Assembly: GCA_017591395.1 (NCBI GenBank)
Contig: WEDG01001555.1
Span: 124,001-188,000 of the forward strand
DNA length: 64,000 bases
Origin: Schistocephalus solidus
Lineage: Eukaryota; Platyhelminthes; Cestoda; Diphyllobothriidea; Diphyllobothriidae
Direction of reading: 5' to 3'
The translations under genes and the position numbers were made by a program. Shown piece by piece: positions 22,791 to 34,359 of this stretch. How positions within the stretch are numbered: position 1 is the first letter of the stretch; every line of letters starts with the position of its first letter. The notes under the pieces are model-generated. The model had not been told where the DNA came from. It did no database searches and saw nothing but the letters and a program-made list of their open reading frames with translations.

Positions 22791-24550
22791 ACCTTAGTAA
22801 CCGGCCCATGTCGAAGGGGTATCGTCACTGGGAGCGATGACAGATTAGGTCGTGTTTCAAAGGCCCAAGTCGTTGTTGGGACTCAAAACAATTGGACGCG
22901 CCAGCTCCCAACAAAATCACATGTTAGAGGTGTGAATTGTCACCCTCTCGTGCTTGCTACATCTGGCCATCAGCCTCGGACTGACCAGGATGAGTTCACT
23001 TCATTTCAAGAGCACATTTAAACCATTACCGCCTGAACGCCTGGAGCTTATAGTTCAGTCACCTTCAGAAGAACTCATAAAAGCTAGCAACAGTAGGAGC
23101 CAAAATATGAGTCATGCACAAAAAGTAGGTGAAGTAGTGAAGCGACACCTGCACGTACTTTTTTCTAGGGGTTTATCGATTTTATTTGCAAGTTTCTGCC
23201 CTCATGTACGCTCTTACTTGCCCATTGGCGTAAGCGGGATCGAAACGTTGCCATTTCGGTACTTATTGACACTTTATGGATAACTTGTTTCATCTGAAAC
23301 ATTAGACTCTTTTCGTTGTGACTGACAATGCACTACCCAGACAGTTGCCTCAACGGTGCTCAAAACAAATAGGATTGTTTGAGAATTGCGCAAATTCCAT
23401 AAGAAAGATGGTGAACTATGATTGTGTAGTTTGAAGCCAGATAAAACTCTGGTGGAGAACCGCAGCGATTCTGACAAGCAAATCGATCGTCAAACGTGAG
23501 TATAGGAGCGAAAAAATAATCAAACCATCTAGTGGCTGGTTCCCGCCGAAGTGTCCTTCAAAATAGCTGACACTCATTCGCATGATCAGTTTAATCCGGT
23601 AAAACGAATGACTAGAGGTACTGGGTTCAAAACGAGCTCAACATATTCTCAAACTTTAAATGGTTGAGATGCCTGGCTCGCTTTATAGGAGTCGGGTGCT
23701 GAATGTGAAAGTGCCAAGTAGGCCACTTTTGGTAAGCAGAACTGGCACTGTGGGATGAATCAACCACTCTGACAACCGCATGCTTCTTTCGAATTGCTCT
23801 CATATTTGACTTAGTCGCACAACTATGTAAATGTAAAGGCCTGAGGAGAATTAATCGAAAGCAGATGCATGCTTGGCAAATTGCCTTTTGAATTAAAAAA
23901 TACGATTACTATGATCATGTTGGCCTACCCCTCAAGCCCTGGGTTAACTTTTAGAACAGGCTAAGGTGAAATAAAGTCTATCTATTACACTACACACAGT
24001 AGGCCAGGTTGATGAAAAAGGCATAATCTAAATATTTTGTCCCCTTTTTAGGAATGAAAATGAAGTCAGGAATACACCCCAAAAGGAGTGAAGGCATAAA
24101 AGTTCAACGGTTTGGCGCAATTCCTAGCTCACAGGCGAGTTTCTTCATGTTACTTGTAATATGACTTCGAAGGTAACCAGCGGATGCCCGCGAAGTAAGA
24201 GACCAGAGCGTCAATTTCCAACTATGTTTAGTTAGCAGTCCACTGCTCACACGTTGTCTCACTATTATTTTGTAAAATTTGTTTATACGCAACTACTTTT
24301 GGGTGCGCAATTTCTGCAAGTTTATCCGGCACTTGCGCACACCAACAGACAAATTTGTCTTTTGTCTATTTTTCTCTTGCGATACGGTGGAAACCGGAAA
24401 CAGCGTCCAGCTCTCGCAGCACCTGTGACTCTTATTCAAGCGGGGTCTCGTCTGCTACACTAGAGTTTATTATAAGCGCGGTGGCGGGAAAAAAGCAATG
24501 TCCCAGGGGCCTGTATTGGCCGCAGGGTACAGAGCTTGCAAGCCGAAACG
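22790..24550. other. Unique DNA, no supported gene
   Basis: A plus frame of 109 codons (22954-23283) includes HLAISLGLTRMSSLHFKSTF. It has no domain and no clear splice context. A GGGTTCAAAACGAGC motif at about 23623 resembles a tRNA B-box in isolation. Nothing else was recognised. Confidence 0.35.
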
Positions 24551-24559
24551 GAGAAATAT

Positions 24560-24715
24560 CTATGACCTTGAGTGACGACCACAAACCGATGCGAGGTTCA
24601 AGGGTTGTACTAATTAACGATGGCCCATTGAAGACGAGCAAGGTGATGGTTTCAGCTCTCATCAGCCAGTCACGCAAGTCAGAAATGGTCATTCCACCCT
24701 GTCTTCCAGTTATTG
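24560..24715 (+). repeat. Diverged SINE copy
   Basis: A B-box-like GAGGTTCAAGGGTTG at about 24592 is followed by CAGCCAGTCACGCAAGTCAG and AAATGGTCATTCCACCCTGT, matching the SINE second half in order. Frames of 129 (plus) and 115 (minus) codons cross this copy and are therefore not called as genes. Confidence 0.45.
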
Positions 24716-25125
24716 ACTCATCGCCAATGAGTGACCACCTGTAAGGAGCTCCTTGGGTCGCTCGTATTCTGCCTTGCATTTAGGAAAGGTCGACGCACTT
24801 CACTGTAATATGACACTGGTCATTTCTCTCCAAACGCTGTACGAACCTACTGTTGACGCATGGGATATCTTGCAGAAGTTTTGTAGCAAATATTTCCTGC
24901 CAGGAACAGAGTACATGCTTGAACAAATGGCCATTACACGCTTGCAGCAGCCGGTGCTAAAAATACTCCCTCGGACGCCTACATGGAGAAAGCCAGAGCA
25001 ATGTATAACTCACCCGTAGAGGTAAGTACCAAACATCTATTGGGAACGTCAACCAGACGAGAAGAGTTAACGATAGGGGCTGTAGCAGTTTCTTGCAGCG
25101 CACTTGCTAACATATCTCCGTTATA
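24715..25125 (+). other. Possible exon fragment with good splice donor
   Basis: CCCGTAGAG|GTAAGTACC at about 25019 is a very good 5' splice site. Two frames are open just before it. One (24753-25019) reads segments such as EPTVDAWDILQKFCSKYFLP but ends in a TAG at the donor. The other reads PSDAYMEKARAMYNSPVE and runs on across the donor to a TAA near 25125. No family is recognised. The donor may be coincidental. Confidence 0.2.
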
Positions 25126-25129
25126 AACC

Positions 25130-25960
25130 TTACCAAAGGATCAGTAATGCCGAGGTTGAGAATGCTTGCTCTGCTCGTCACTGCGCAAACGCTCTATAAG
25201 TTTTCCGTGGCTCATAACCGGTCGATCGTGATGAGCAGTATGCAGTTCCTTGGAACTTGAGTATACTGACTTGTCACGTTCGTCCACAAACTCTGGGTTT
25301 TCAACACTCGAGGGCACTCTCATAGCGAAGAAAGTGAATAATTGAGAGGTTACTGGCAAGAGCAATGGAGATGGAAATGACTAAATCTGGCTTTTTGCCG
25401 CCATCAACCCATAGGATAATGACAACTGTTCGGGTAGACCTGAGTGGAAGTGGCTTCAAACATTATGACTCTCGATGTTCCAGTCTGCCCAAAGTGTCTT
25501 CTGACGAATTTTTTAAGTAGGTTGAAAAGCTTTCATTCCGAATATACTCAAACGGTTTATGGAAATGTCCTTACACTCGAAAATAGTGCATACCCACTAG
25601 GTTAACTTGCCTGTTTGAATGAATACTTGTTTGCTATTCCGTATATTTTTTTTTCTGAAGGCGACTTTACAAATGAAGGAAATCTTACAAATGGGGAGAA
25701 AAATACTAATAAGTTCAACAGTCTTAGGACAAAAATTAAGACATTTGATGGTGAGAAAGCAATATTCCTTCGGAGTATCTTATGCCGATATTTTGGGATG
25801 CAGCTACAGGCGCAGAAACCGGCTTAAAATAACTATCTAACAAGGGCTGTGTGTAATTAATTCTTATATGCACACATAAAAAGGCCAGGCTTTGACGAAG
25901 GTAATGCAGTGAGTGCGCTTGTGAAAGCATTGCAGCACCGATACTGCTACGCAAGTTTGA
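25130..25960. other. Unique DNA, no supported gene
   Basis: The frames at 25615-25840 overlap each other on the same strand and are lysine/phenylalanine-rich from AT-rich DNA. No motif was recognised. Confidence 0.35.
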
Positions 25961-25964
25961 CATG

Positions 25965-26060
25965 CGATTTTGACTATGTCCACCGTAGGTTTAACAGCAG
26001 GGTGATGCAGGAACGGTGACCCCGGGTCACGGTATCTGTGACAGAAAATCCAACCCAGAC
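25965..26060 (+). repeat. Family R, short 5' module
   Basis: GATTTTGACTATGTCCACCG, then AGCAGGGTGATGCAGGAACG and GTGACC match the first R module (GATTTCGACGAGGTCCACCG ... GTGGTTCAGGGACGGTGAC). Only this piece is present. It sits just before telomere-core element copy 3. Confidence 0.55.
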
Positions 26061-26164
26061 ACTTCAGCATTCAAATACCGTTGCAGAGCTACATGGGTTA
26101 GGGATTCCGCTGATGAAGTTGAATTGAGATATTAGACTAACTTTAGTTGGACACGATACTATAT

Positions 26165-26440
26165 ATCCCCCATATTGCAGGGGGCCCTGCGTTAAATTCC
26201 AGTTTGGTATTTATTTCCGTGTATTAACTCTTACCCTAACACAAATCAAAGGTCAATCCTAACTCTTATCGTAACTTTAAACCCAACCTTAAGCACAATT
26301 CTAAACATAATTTTGAACCTTATCCAAAACTGAGGTCTAAGCGTTATCTTCACTCAAATCCTACCCTTCCTCCTGAAACTTACCTCGAGGTCAGGTGTAA
26401 TACAGGGATATCAATTTCCGTGCTATTACCTGAATTACAA
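26165..26440 (+). repeat. Telomere-core element (copy 3)
   Basis: The left end has CCTGCGTTAAATTCCAG and TATTTATTTCCGTGTATTAA, matching the AAATATTTCCGTGTCCTAAC end of copy 4. The core is irregular CTTACCCTAACAC, CCTAACTC and CCCAACCTTAAGC repeats to about 26360. The right end (CTGAAACTTACCTCGAGGTC, then ACAGGGATATCAATTTCCGTG) resembles a family end. This is one of the more decayed copies. Confidence 0.6.
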
Positions 26441-27475
26441 TCAAAATTACCGTGAGTTAAAATTTTGCTATTTAACATAAATCATGAAAAGAACTCATGT
26501 TTTATCAGTTTTGGTAGATCAAGCACTTCCAGTGAGACCAAAACTATAATGCAACACAGGACGCTTAAAGTACGTAGTCACATGAGAAAACTACAAAATT
26601 GAATCCCTTTTGTTTTGCCAGAACACAGAAAATCAAGTTAGCAAGAATATTTAACATATATTCACTTCTTTTTCTTGGGACTTCGTTTAAATTCACTGAG
26701 GCAACATCGTTCTTTATTGTTTAAAACATTTGCTAAAGGAACATCTCCCTCCTTAGACCTTCGTGCAGACAAGCACGTTAACTGCCTTAAAGGGGACAAA
26801 AAGTGCATCTTTCCGGAAGTGAGTCTTGATTTACATTTAGGGAATGGCAGTTTTTCAGGACAGCAAAAGCACTTCAAACGCTTTTTGAGACACTAGTTAA
26901 AATCGATTTTCTTTATTAATTTTTTCCCAGCTCTTTCTTTCGAAGTTACTCAGGAAATGACCGATAGTTGTTTGATTAGAATACAGCGGCACAGAGTTGC
27001 CATTTATGCCATTTACTTTCTATCCAACGGTTTCGGACTAAAAGTTTGGGAAAGCTGCAGATATTTGTAAATCTTTAGTTTCTGACTTAAAGTGTAACTA
27101 ACTTGGTCATTCAATCCAAATTTTTCTGTTCTAATAAACCTTGTCACTCCTCAAAGTCCTCTTGTAGACCAGTTATAATTAGTTAAAAATAACCATCAAC
27201 CGGATTGGCCACAGCCTTACGTTGGACGGTCCCGAGATCTGAATCACAGCACGGGGTGGTCGCTGGGATTAATGCTCGCCATACTGAGTCCCAGAGCCAC
27301 TGGCTGTTTTTTGCTATGATCAGCTGTGTGGACTTCTAGGTCAAATCCAATCAGCAGTTTGTCGGGAGGCTCCGAAAATCGAATAGTGCATGGGGAGAGA
27401 AAAAATTAAAGCCGACACTGGGGAATATAGTTTTACGAAAAATCTGCGCATTCCTCACTAAAATAAATCTGATAT
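26440..27475. other. Unique AT-rich DNA, no supported gene
   Basis: Opposed 71-73-codon frames at 26662-26896 overlap almost exactly, and both look like plausible composition. Neither has a motif or splice support. Nothing else was recognised. Confidence 0.35.
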
Positions 27476-27479
27476 ATAA

Positions 27480-27625
27480 TTCCAGGGAGACTGGAATGGC
27501 CATTTCTGGCTCAGTAGCAGTCATCAGCCAGTCATACCCAACCACAGGTGCTGCCACCCGAGGCTCGAACCCGTGAACTGATGACCAGAAGTCCAACGGT
27601 CTAACCATTGAGATCGGGAATAATG
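27480..27625 (-). repeat. tRNA-derived SINE, complete
   Basis: Read on the minus strand: an A-box region TCAATGGTTAGACCGTTGG, a B-box in CACGGGTTCGAGCCTCGGG, then TGACTGGCTGATGACTGCTA, and the tail GAGCCAGAAATGGCCATTCC with AGTCTCCC. This is one of three copies in which both polymerase III boxes are clear. The B-box GGTTCGAGCC is close to the tRNA consensus. Confidence 0.8.
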
Positions 27626-27629
27626 ACAT

Positions 27630-29165
27630 TTTTTAATCAATGGGCGTTTATCAATGGTTAAATCTAGCATGACGCGCTAAAAGTTGTGGCTTGGAAGGGT
27701 TCCACCAGGCAGGATAACATGCTCGTGCTCGGGAGTGAGAGTCCGACTGCAATAATTCCCTACGAGTGTGACTTTCATGGCACTCCGATCCACCCTTACA
27801 GAACCGCAGTGCATGTTGCGGGACAGGGTCGTGCGGCGTACGCTTAGACGCGGTTTAGAAAGTTCATGCTATACCTCGGTGGTCCTGGAATCGTTTTATC
27901 CTCGAGGTAAGGTGGGCGAGGCAAGTGAGCGTGCGGTAGATGCTGTAAAAGTCTGGCACGCTGTAGACCAATAGAAGTTATCGGTTTGTGCCCATTCCGT
28001 GGGGGACGTGGTGGACGTCATCATTTGCAGCAACTGAACTGCCGGTTTCCCAGGCAAATCTGAACGCCTTAGGTAGTCTAGAAGCAGAAGATTCGATCAA
28101 AGATACTCAAGGAGAACTCTCAGGCGAATGGTAGGTTTTACTATTGAGGCTCGATAAAGGGGACATTTAGTAGATTGGCAAAGACAAAGGAAAGACCAAA
28201 CTGCATGCAGCCAGTCAATCGCTATAACGATTTGTAGGATTATTAGTCTGACATGGTATACGTACCCTCCCCAAACGCACTGATAATCAAAGCAGATCTT
28301 AATTACTTGACTAGTCTCCCTGTCGTAAACATGTCCGACTTACGGAAGGCAGAAATTACACAACCTTCCTATTAATTTAAAGGCTGTTCTTCGAGCGTGT
28401 CAGTTCGGGCCCCATGAGCATGGAACATAATGAATACCTAGAACACGAAGGGGACGATTCCGACGTTTCTATGAGATGGCCCCTGTTTGCTAGCGACGCA
28501 AAGTCAGATTCATTTGATGAATTCGGCATGGCAGTAATTGGCACGTCACCCAGACATCTACCGGTTGCCTAGTCTCACGATAGGAAAATAGTGCCGTCAA
28601 AAACCCTATCTTATTAGCTGTCGTTAGCCTAGCATACCTTCACCGCAGCTTTAGATAACGCGGGATCCGAACCCCGAATATTCGGCCATCGAGTGTCCAG
28701 TTCCATTTCCCATCATTAAGTTATGGACCTGAGGTTTGTTTTCAGTCAATAGCAAATATATCAAGTGGATTTGGGGTTCGTCACCATTACTCCACGTAGG
28801 AGTATGGTTCGTACAGACGGGCCCATCGACGTTACGCACGTAATCTGTTGCAATGGCGATCCAATGAAAGGCTCGATGGATTATAAGGAAGCGGGCACTT
28901 GACGAGTAGGTTGCCTAGCTGCTTAACTTCGGACAATCGGAAATTTTCGAAACTACAAAAATGATCAGAGTATTCTAACGCAATATTATTAAGAAAGGAA
29001 AGTAGTGCAACAGCACGGTAATGCTGCTATGTCAAAAAAAACGCCTTGCGCGTTCTGGTTCTGCCGTACTGAGCATTTCGCTCCTGATTGGGCTCTAATC
29101 TCTTAACCATTGATTATCACTACTGTTCCCACCATTTATATCCAAAACGTCGAAGAAAAGAGCAG
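27630..29165. other. Unique DNA, no supported gene
   Basis: A plus frame of 68 codons (27768-27974) ends RGKVGEASERAVDAVKVW and looks protein-like, but it has no recognisable family and is isolated. A B-box-like motif on the minus strand (GGGGTTCGGATCCCGCG, about 28659-28675) may mark a worn SINE head. Confidence 0.35.
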
Positions 29166-29169
29166 CTAT

Positions 29170-29285
29170 TTATGGTGTACATGCCAGCTTCATCCGATTT
29201 ACCCCGAAACAGCCTGGACAGACCCAGGGTCGGAACCTGGTTTCAGTCAGTTGGTGAGCGAATTCTTTAGCGCTGAGCCACAAAT
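29170..29285 (-). repeat. tRNA-like SINE head 1
   Basis: On the minus strand: GTGGCTCAGCGCTAAAGAAT (A-box-like), then CTGACTGAAACC and CAGGTTCCGACCCTGGGTC (B-box-like). The A-to-B spacing fits a tRNA. The following sequence does not carry the AAATGGCCATTCCAG tail of the main SINE family. It may therefore be a second SINE type or a tRNA pseudogene. Confidence 0.5.
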
Positions 29286-29424
29286 TCACGGCTTGCTGAC
29301 TGTGGTTAGGGATGTTCAGAGTCCCAGGAGAGTGTTTTTACGCTGGCCGAAAATATGGTCCTTTTATTTAGCCATTGAGCTCCGAAATCGAAGAATCTAC
29401 CACTTAATTACTGAAAGGGTTTTG

Positions 29425-29535
29425 GTAGTTGACCCAATTGGGACAAATTTGGCAGTCTCGGTGGGATTCGAAACCACGGCAGTAAGGGGAAGGTTTCAGT
29501 ACAGCCAACACCTCAACCACCTAATTTACGAGTCC
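29425..29535 (-). repeat. tRNA-like SINE head 2
   Basis: On the minus strand: TAGGTGGTTGAGGTGTTGGC (A-box region), then CCCCTTACTGCCGTGG and GGTTTCGAATCCCACCGAGA (near-consensus B-box, TTCGAATCC). It lies about 150 bp from head 1 in the same orientation. The 162-codon plus frame 29110-29598 reads straight across both tRNA-like heads and is rejected as a gene. Confidence 0.55.
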
Positions 29536-29639
29536 TCACCGGGAGCCGTGAGTCGAATCCCAACGAGGCTGACGAGTTTTCAAAATTGGGTCGAATGAAT
29601 GATTCAAGAATTGTAAAAGACAGCTAGCTCAACAGCTTG

Positions 29640-30420
29640 CCTTGGGAGTTCAGCCGGTGGGCTCGGCATGGAAACGAGTGGGAATAGCTGCTCGCGTCTA
29701 CCTCTTGCCTCCAACCTACCACCCTTATAGCCACTGAAGGTCGCCATGGTCACTGAGTCGCAGCAAGCATGGGGGCACGCATTTCGCCGTTAATTTGAGT
29801 GGTCTGCCACACAAGCACCCACAAAGGACATGCAAGTGTGTACGCACCATTCCGCAGGCACGCCAACACGAACAAGCGCGCCGGGGGTAATTAATTTCTC
29901 CTTCGGCCAGGGGGAACCACTGACGGTGGGTCGGTCATGGGAGGGGGCGGGGGGGTGGCGTACGTCAGTGAGTCATGTCGCACGCCTCCCAGTTGCTACG
30001 TCCCGCGAGCTAACGCAACAACCTCCTGGTCCGGTTGCAGCACACAATGTGAAAGCGGTTGCAGAACCTAAAAAGCACGCACACACCCCTCGAGAGTTAA
30101 AAGGAGGGGACACAACGACGTACCCACGGAACAGTTTGAATTTGCAATATTGGACTACGGACGTGACCACACTATCACCACACAGGTAGCCATCGTTGCC
30201 CAGACGTTCAGCAAACCTGGGAGTTGTTATTCTGTGGCCATGGTGGTGGTTGGGCGGATGGGGAAAGCGTGAGTTTGTGTCCCCTCTCACGCCTACCAAT
30301 AACAGCCACCATCGCCTGGGTAGTGTACGCGCGCAGGCGAACGCAAAATTCAGCCGCGATTTTCTGGCAGATATTGCCTCCAACAAGAGAGAACTGATAA
30401 GTATCTAACCTGCAAGGCAA
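29640..30420. other. GC-rich block, function unknown
   Basis: A long GC-rich island with GGGAGGGGGCGGGGGGGTGG at about 29939 and many CpG steps. Frames of 116-137 codons overlap on opposite strands (29830-30189 plus; 29973-30386 and 30208-30558 minus). None has a domain, and mutual overlap argues that GC bias keeps them open. A retroelement end or CpG island is possible. I saw no repeat of it elsewhere in the window. Confidence 0.4.
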
Positions 30421-31365
30421 TTCCAAGTCGAGCAGTGATAGATGGGCCGTATCCACCATGAAACTGTCACCGCACAAAGCGATGCCATAATACTTTCGTG
30501 TTGAGATCTCGTTTCTGTTGGTACTCGTACGCGGCAGACCGAAGAAAAACGCTGCCATTAATTTTTAAATCGGTGAACTTTCCAGTCGGCAGCATTCAAA
30601 CAAAAGGCCGCTGGTGGATGGGCTGAATGGGGCTTTTCAAAGGAGTTGAACGGAGACCCAGGGGAAACCGAACATTTTAGGCCGCAAGCTACAGGCATGA
30701 AAACAATTAACGGAGAGGAAGGTTTTGTTTGGTTAGTATTTTATTGTTGTATACTTACAACAGTCTCATTATGTCATCTTGATACGACATACTCCAAAAT
30801 GCCTTTAAGATTATTTGGCAGCTTTCGTTATTTCTCACGAGTTTCATGCTTACAGGTCAAAAACTCCTTATATGTTTTGATGAGTTGAAAAATGTTCCTT
30901 TTTCTTCATCTGGTTTAATAAACAGTACTAAGCAACTTTTTCCAAAGCCTATTTTGGGTTAAAAGTTTGTTTGTCATTAAATGAATAAAACAACCCAAAG
31001 ACTCCAGCTTGGGAGCAGAAAAATAGGTACTAAAAAGATTGTAGTCATCTTTAAACTACTTATCCACTACCCTTAGTCGAATTCATTTCCTCGTTAGTGT
31101 GTTCGTTTAGGGATGTAGAAGTGGTTTAACAAAGAATCTAGTAGTTTTTTTAAACGTGGAGATGCATCCTAACGGGGTTGAAGCGACATAAAAAATATGA
31201 AAGCGATGTAACAACCTCTCTACAAGCGTCAACAGCGAATATCAACCGGACCGGCGGTGGTGTCAATCTAACCGACGCCTTTTCGGTCACGATGGATAGT
31301 ACTCGTGTCCTCGACATCTTGCTGCCCACGTTAAACTACTGAAAATGCACGTTTTCAGCTGGGAG
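30420..31365. other. Unique AT-rich DNA, no supported gene
   Basis: A plus frame of 80 codons (30646-30888) with a hydrophobic middle (WLVFYCCILTTVSLC) could be a membrane segment but has no support. Nothing else was recognised. Confidence 0.35.
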
Positions 31366-31369
31366 CATC

Positions 31370-33250
31370 GAGAGTTCGACCTTCGTAGCCCGATTATGTT
31401 CACCGTATGCTCCAAAGCAGGATGGTGCAGGAACGGTGACCTGCGCTTGATTTTAGTGAGAGCAGACTTCTTCTGCAGCCACCTCACTCTCTGTTCCACT
31501 CCTCATCTGAGCCTGATGTCAAGACCGAGTGAAGAAGGCCGGAGATGGGAGAGGGTGCAAGCCCACGCACTGTAGTCCACCAAAAAAGAACACTACAACA
31601 CAGGGGGGAGGGCGGCTAGGATTCCAAATGAGTGCAAGTGCCATAAAGGCCACAATAAGAATGAGCCATTGCAGGCTGACTCTCAGTTCACCAATCAGCT
31701 GTCAGTTCAACCGTCATAGTCAAACGATGTCCAACTTATGCGCCACAGAAGGGTGTTGCAAGGGCAGTGAATTGTGCGCAAGCTAGTTATAAGTGATAGT
31801 AGACGTACGCTGCATCTACCGCACTATCTCTTCCCTCACCCGTCTGTGTCCGGTCTCAAGACATAGTCAAGAATACCGGAGACGGGGTTGGGCGAAAATG
31901 AAGCGTCTACGCACCCACTCGTACCCAAACTGGGCACACGTACCCCTTCATGTTCGGCATTTGTTATGGGACTTCATATCATAATAATAACGCCTGCCGC
32001 ACCCTGATTTGTCCCCCACGTTGATCCAGCGCATCTACCACGCGGCCCGTTTAGGAGGCACACCAGTCAGTCATTCCGCATACGACACAATAGTTTACCC
32101 GGGATTTCGACGAGGTCCAGTGTACGCTCAACAGTAGGGTGGTGCAGGTACGGTGACTTGCGCGTGATTTAGTTTAAAGTGATAGTAGATTTGCGCTGCA
32201 TCTACCGCACTTTCTCCTCCCCCCACCTAAGCCCGGTGTCAAGACAGAATCAAGAAAACCGGAGATAGGAGAAAGGACAGGTGGCTGGCACGGCCAGGGC
32301 CCCTAAGCGTGCCACCACAACCTACATGTTTGGCATTTGCAATGGCAACGCAACCTGAATAACTCTTGCCGTGCCCTCATGTATCCCCTAGACAGGCCAC
32401 GTGGTGGATAAGTTGGACCAAACGACAGTTCAACGGTCGAGTTAGACTATGTTCACCATATGTTCCACGGAATGGTGGTGCAGGGACAGTGACTTGCGCG
32501 TGAATTAGTTTTAAGTGATAGTAGCCTAGCGCCGAAGCTACCGACTCCTCCTCCTCCACCTGAGCCCGGTGTCATGACAGAGGCAAGAAAACCGGAGGCG
32601 GGAGAGGGTGCAGCTGGCTGGAGCCGCCCCTGGGCGTGCCACCACACCTGGCTCGGATCCCATGGAGTGGGAGTGCCATAAAGACCACATTAAGAGGGAG
32701 CCATTGCAGCCTGACTCTCAGCCTGCCAGTCAGCCACTCCACACATAACGCACACTGGTCCGAGTTATCCTGTCAGTTGGCAACCTTCCAAAAGACTGCT
32801 TTTAGCGCACCATGATAGTTTCAAGCGCGTTATTGTTTAAAGTGAGGAAAATGCGCTGAGACGTCGACCTAACTCTCTCCCGACCCCACAATCAGACCAC
32901 TGTCCGAGCTGGTCACTTGTCTGATGCGGAAATGGGCGCAGCTGCTGGTGACCTCGTCTACGTGTACTACGTACACGACCTGGACCCCCAAACACAGCAC
33001 CAGGATTTCACACAGTAGGGGGTTGAACGGCTCACATATTACGTGTGTTAGATAACCAGAGGTCACGTTAAGAAGGAGCCATCGCAGCCTGACTCTCAGA
33101 CTACCAGTCAGCCACTTCACACAACACACATTGAACTGACTGCGAGGTCTGCGTATAATTTTCGGTTTGCAACCTTCCAACACGCGTCGCTTATCGCCCC
33201 GTGATATTCTCAAGCTCAGATCACACATGCAGCAGAGGAGCCACCTCAAG
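31370..33250 (+). repeat. Family R, tandem block 2 (about four 5' modules)
   Basis: The opening module recurs at about 31370, 31690, 32100 and 32430. It consists of CGAC/GGTTCGA, ATGTTCACCGTATGCTCCA, the GGTGACTTGCGCGTGA type, GTGATAGTAG, CTCCACCTGAGCCCGGTGTC, and the AAGAAAACCGGAGGCGGGAG type. The last unit runs on through CCATTGCAGCCTGACTCTCA, the 32961-32977 palindrome and a second GACTCTCAG segment near 33095, as in block 1. Only the fourth module is close to block 1. The first three are shorter and diverged. Frames on both strands differ from those of block 1, which argues against coding. Confidence 0.8.
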
Positions 33251-33387
33251 AAGTAGCCGAGGATTATACTTACCTCTCTATCAGCTATGCAGGCTGGGAG
33301 CATCTTTTTTGTGATGTTGTGCGTGATCGTTTGAGATGTAGAGGCTTATGAGGAGAGACGTATTGTTGAGGTATAGCCGGCGGTGTT

Positions 33388-33780
33388 CTACCGCAGGTTT
33401 TTATGGCGACGCATGTGACCTAATAGGCCCATGCGGTGTGTGACTGTGCGTGGGCAGTGCGGACAGTTGAGTCGGGTGCGGTAGGTGTACGTTGGTGCTC
33501 CTGACACTGGTTCATCGGTCTCTGTGCGATGGATTCGCATGTGACCGACCAGGCTGATTCGGGATGTGCATGTGCGGTGACGATGAGGACACGATAAGTC
33601 AGAAGGTGCTGAGTCTGCGGAGGCTCTCCTGCGGGTACTGGAAGCTGAGCTCATGGGAGGATTATGAGTGGATGTTGTGCGATTGTTGTTCCATTGAGTT
33701 CTAAGAGGTCCGGCCAGGCCGATTCGCGCGCGGAATGTGCGTTGACAGCGTGGGTACGTTGGGAGGGGAAGTAAGAACAC
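33388..33780 (-). pseudogene. LINE C-terminal C2H2 knuckles
   Basis: About 130 codons, open. There are three knuckle-like repeats. The first (YPRCQRTFRARIGLAGPLR) has lost a Cys and its histidines. The second (CPHRHRTCTSRISLVGHMRI) has an Arg in place of its second Cys. The third (CPHCPRTVTHRMGLLGHMRR, then H) keeps C-x2-C-x12-H-x3-H. Between them are Thr/Ser/Asn/Pro-rich linkers. Such knuckles are thought to bind nucleic acid in the retrotransposition complex. A stop follows soon after the third knuckle. Confidence 0.8.
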
Positions 33781-33796
33781 TTCTGAAGTGCTCAGC

Positions 33797-34350
33797 TCAG
33801 CGCTTCAGAATTCGGGATTTAGCTGTCAGAACTGAGCAGCGGTGCGGTCCCCTTGCTGCAGGGGCCATAGATGGCTTGATGGGTTTGAAGAAGTTTTTCA
33901 TTTCATTGCGGTCCGCATAGACCTGGGATTTCCTCAGGCTTTCGGCCATCCAGACATCCTGCATCTCCCGCAGCCGTTGCTGTACAAGGCGGCGGCATAT
34001 GAAGAAAGCTGCTTTAGTGGCAACAGTCCGAAGATCCATGTAGACTTTGTGTAGTCCATTCCTCCCCGCGAGTAAGTTGCTGACGTTGGTGTCATTATCG
34101 TCAAAGCAGTCCTGGTGTTGACGAGGACTTCAAGGGCGGTAGACTGGATGACGTTTTGCAGTTGACACCATCATGTCTCCACGGCGGCAATATTATCTGG
34201 AGCATGCAGGTCCTCCAGTTTCTGAGTTATTTGGTTGCTGAACTCAAAACAGTGAGCAGGCAAATTTAACAACAGAGTATTTAACTTACCTGGCGGTCGC
34301 TTACCTCGGGACCTTCGTCGGGCTTGAAGTCGGAACATAGTTTTGGAGAT
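33797..34350 (-). pseudogene. LINE linker between endonuclease and lost reverse transcriptase
   Basis: Contains CRRLVQQRLREMQDVWM and YADRNEMKNFFKPIK, the charged helical linker that precedes the reverse transcriptase in these LINEs. Several frameshifts and stops separate it from the endonuclease. It ends at LTAKSRILKR, where the reading is cut by the internal deletion. Confidence 0.7.
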
Positions 34351-34359
34351 GACGAGTCA

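Noticed and set aside
24355..24779. 129-codon plus and 115-codon minus frames
   Set aside because: They overlap each other and a worn SINE copy.
29110..29598. 162-codon plus frame
   Set aside because: Reads through two tRNA-like heads on the other strand, with no domain.
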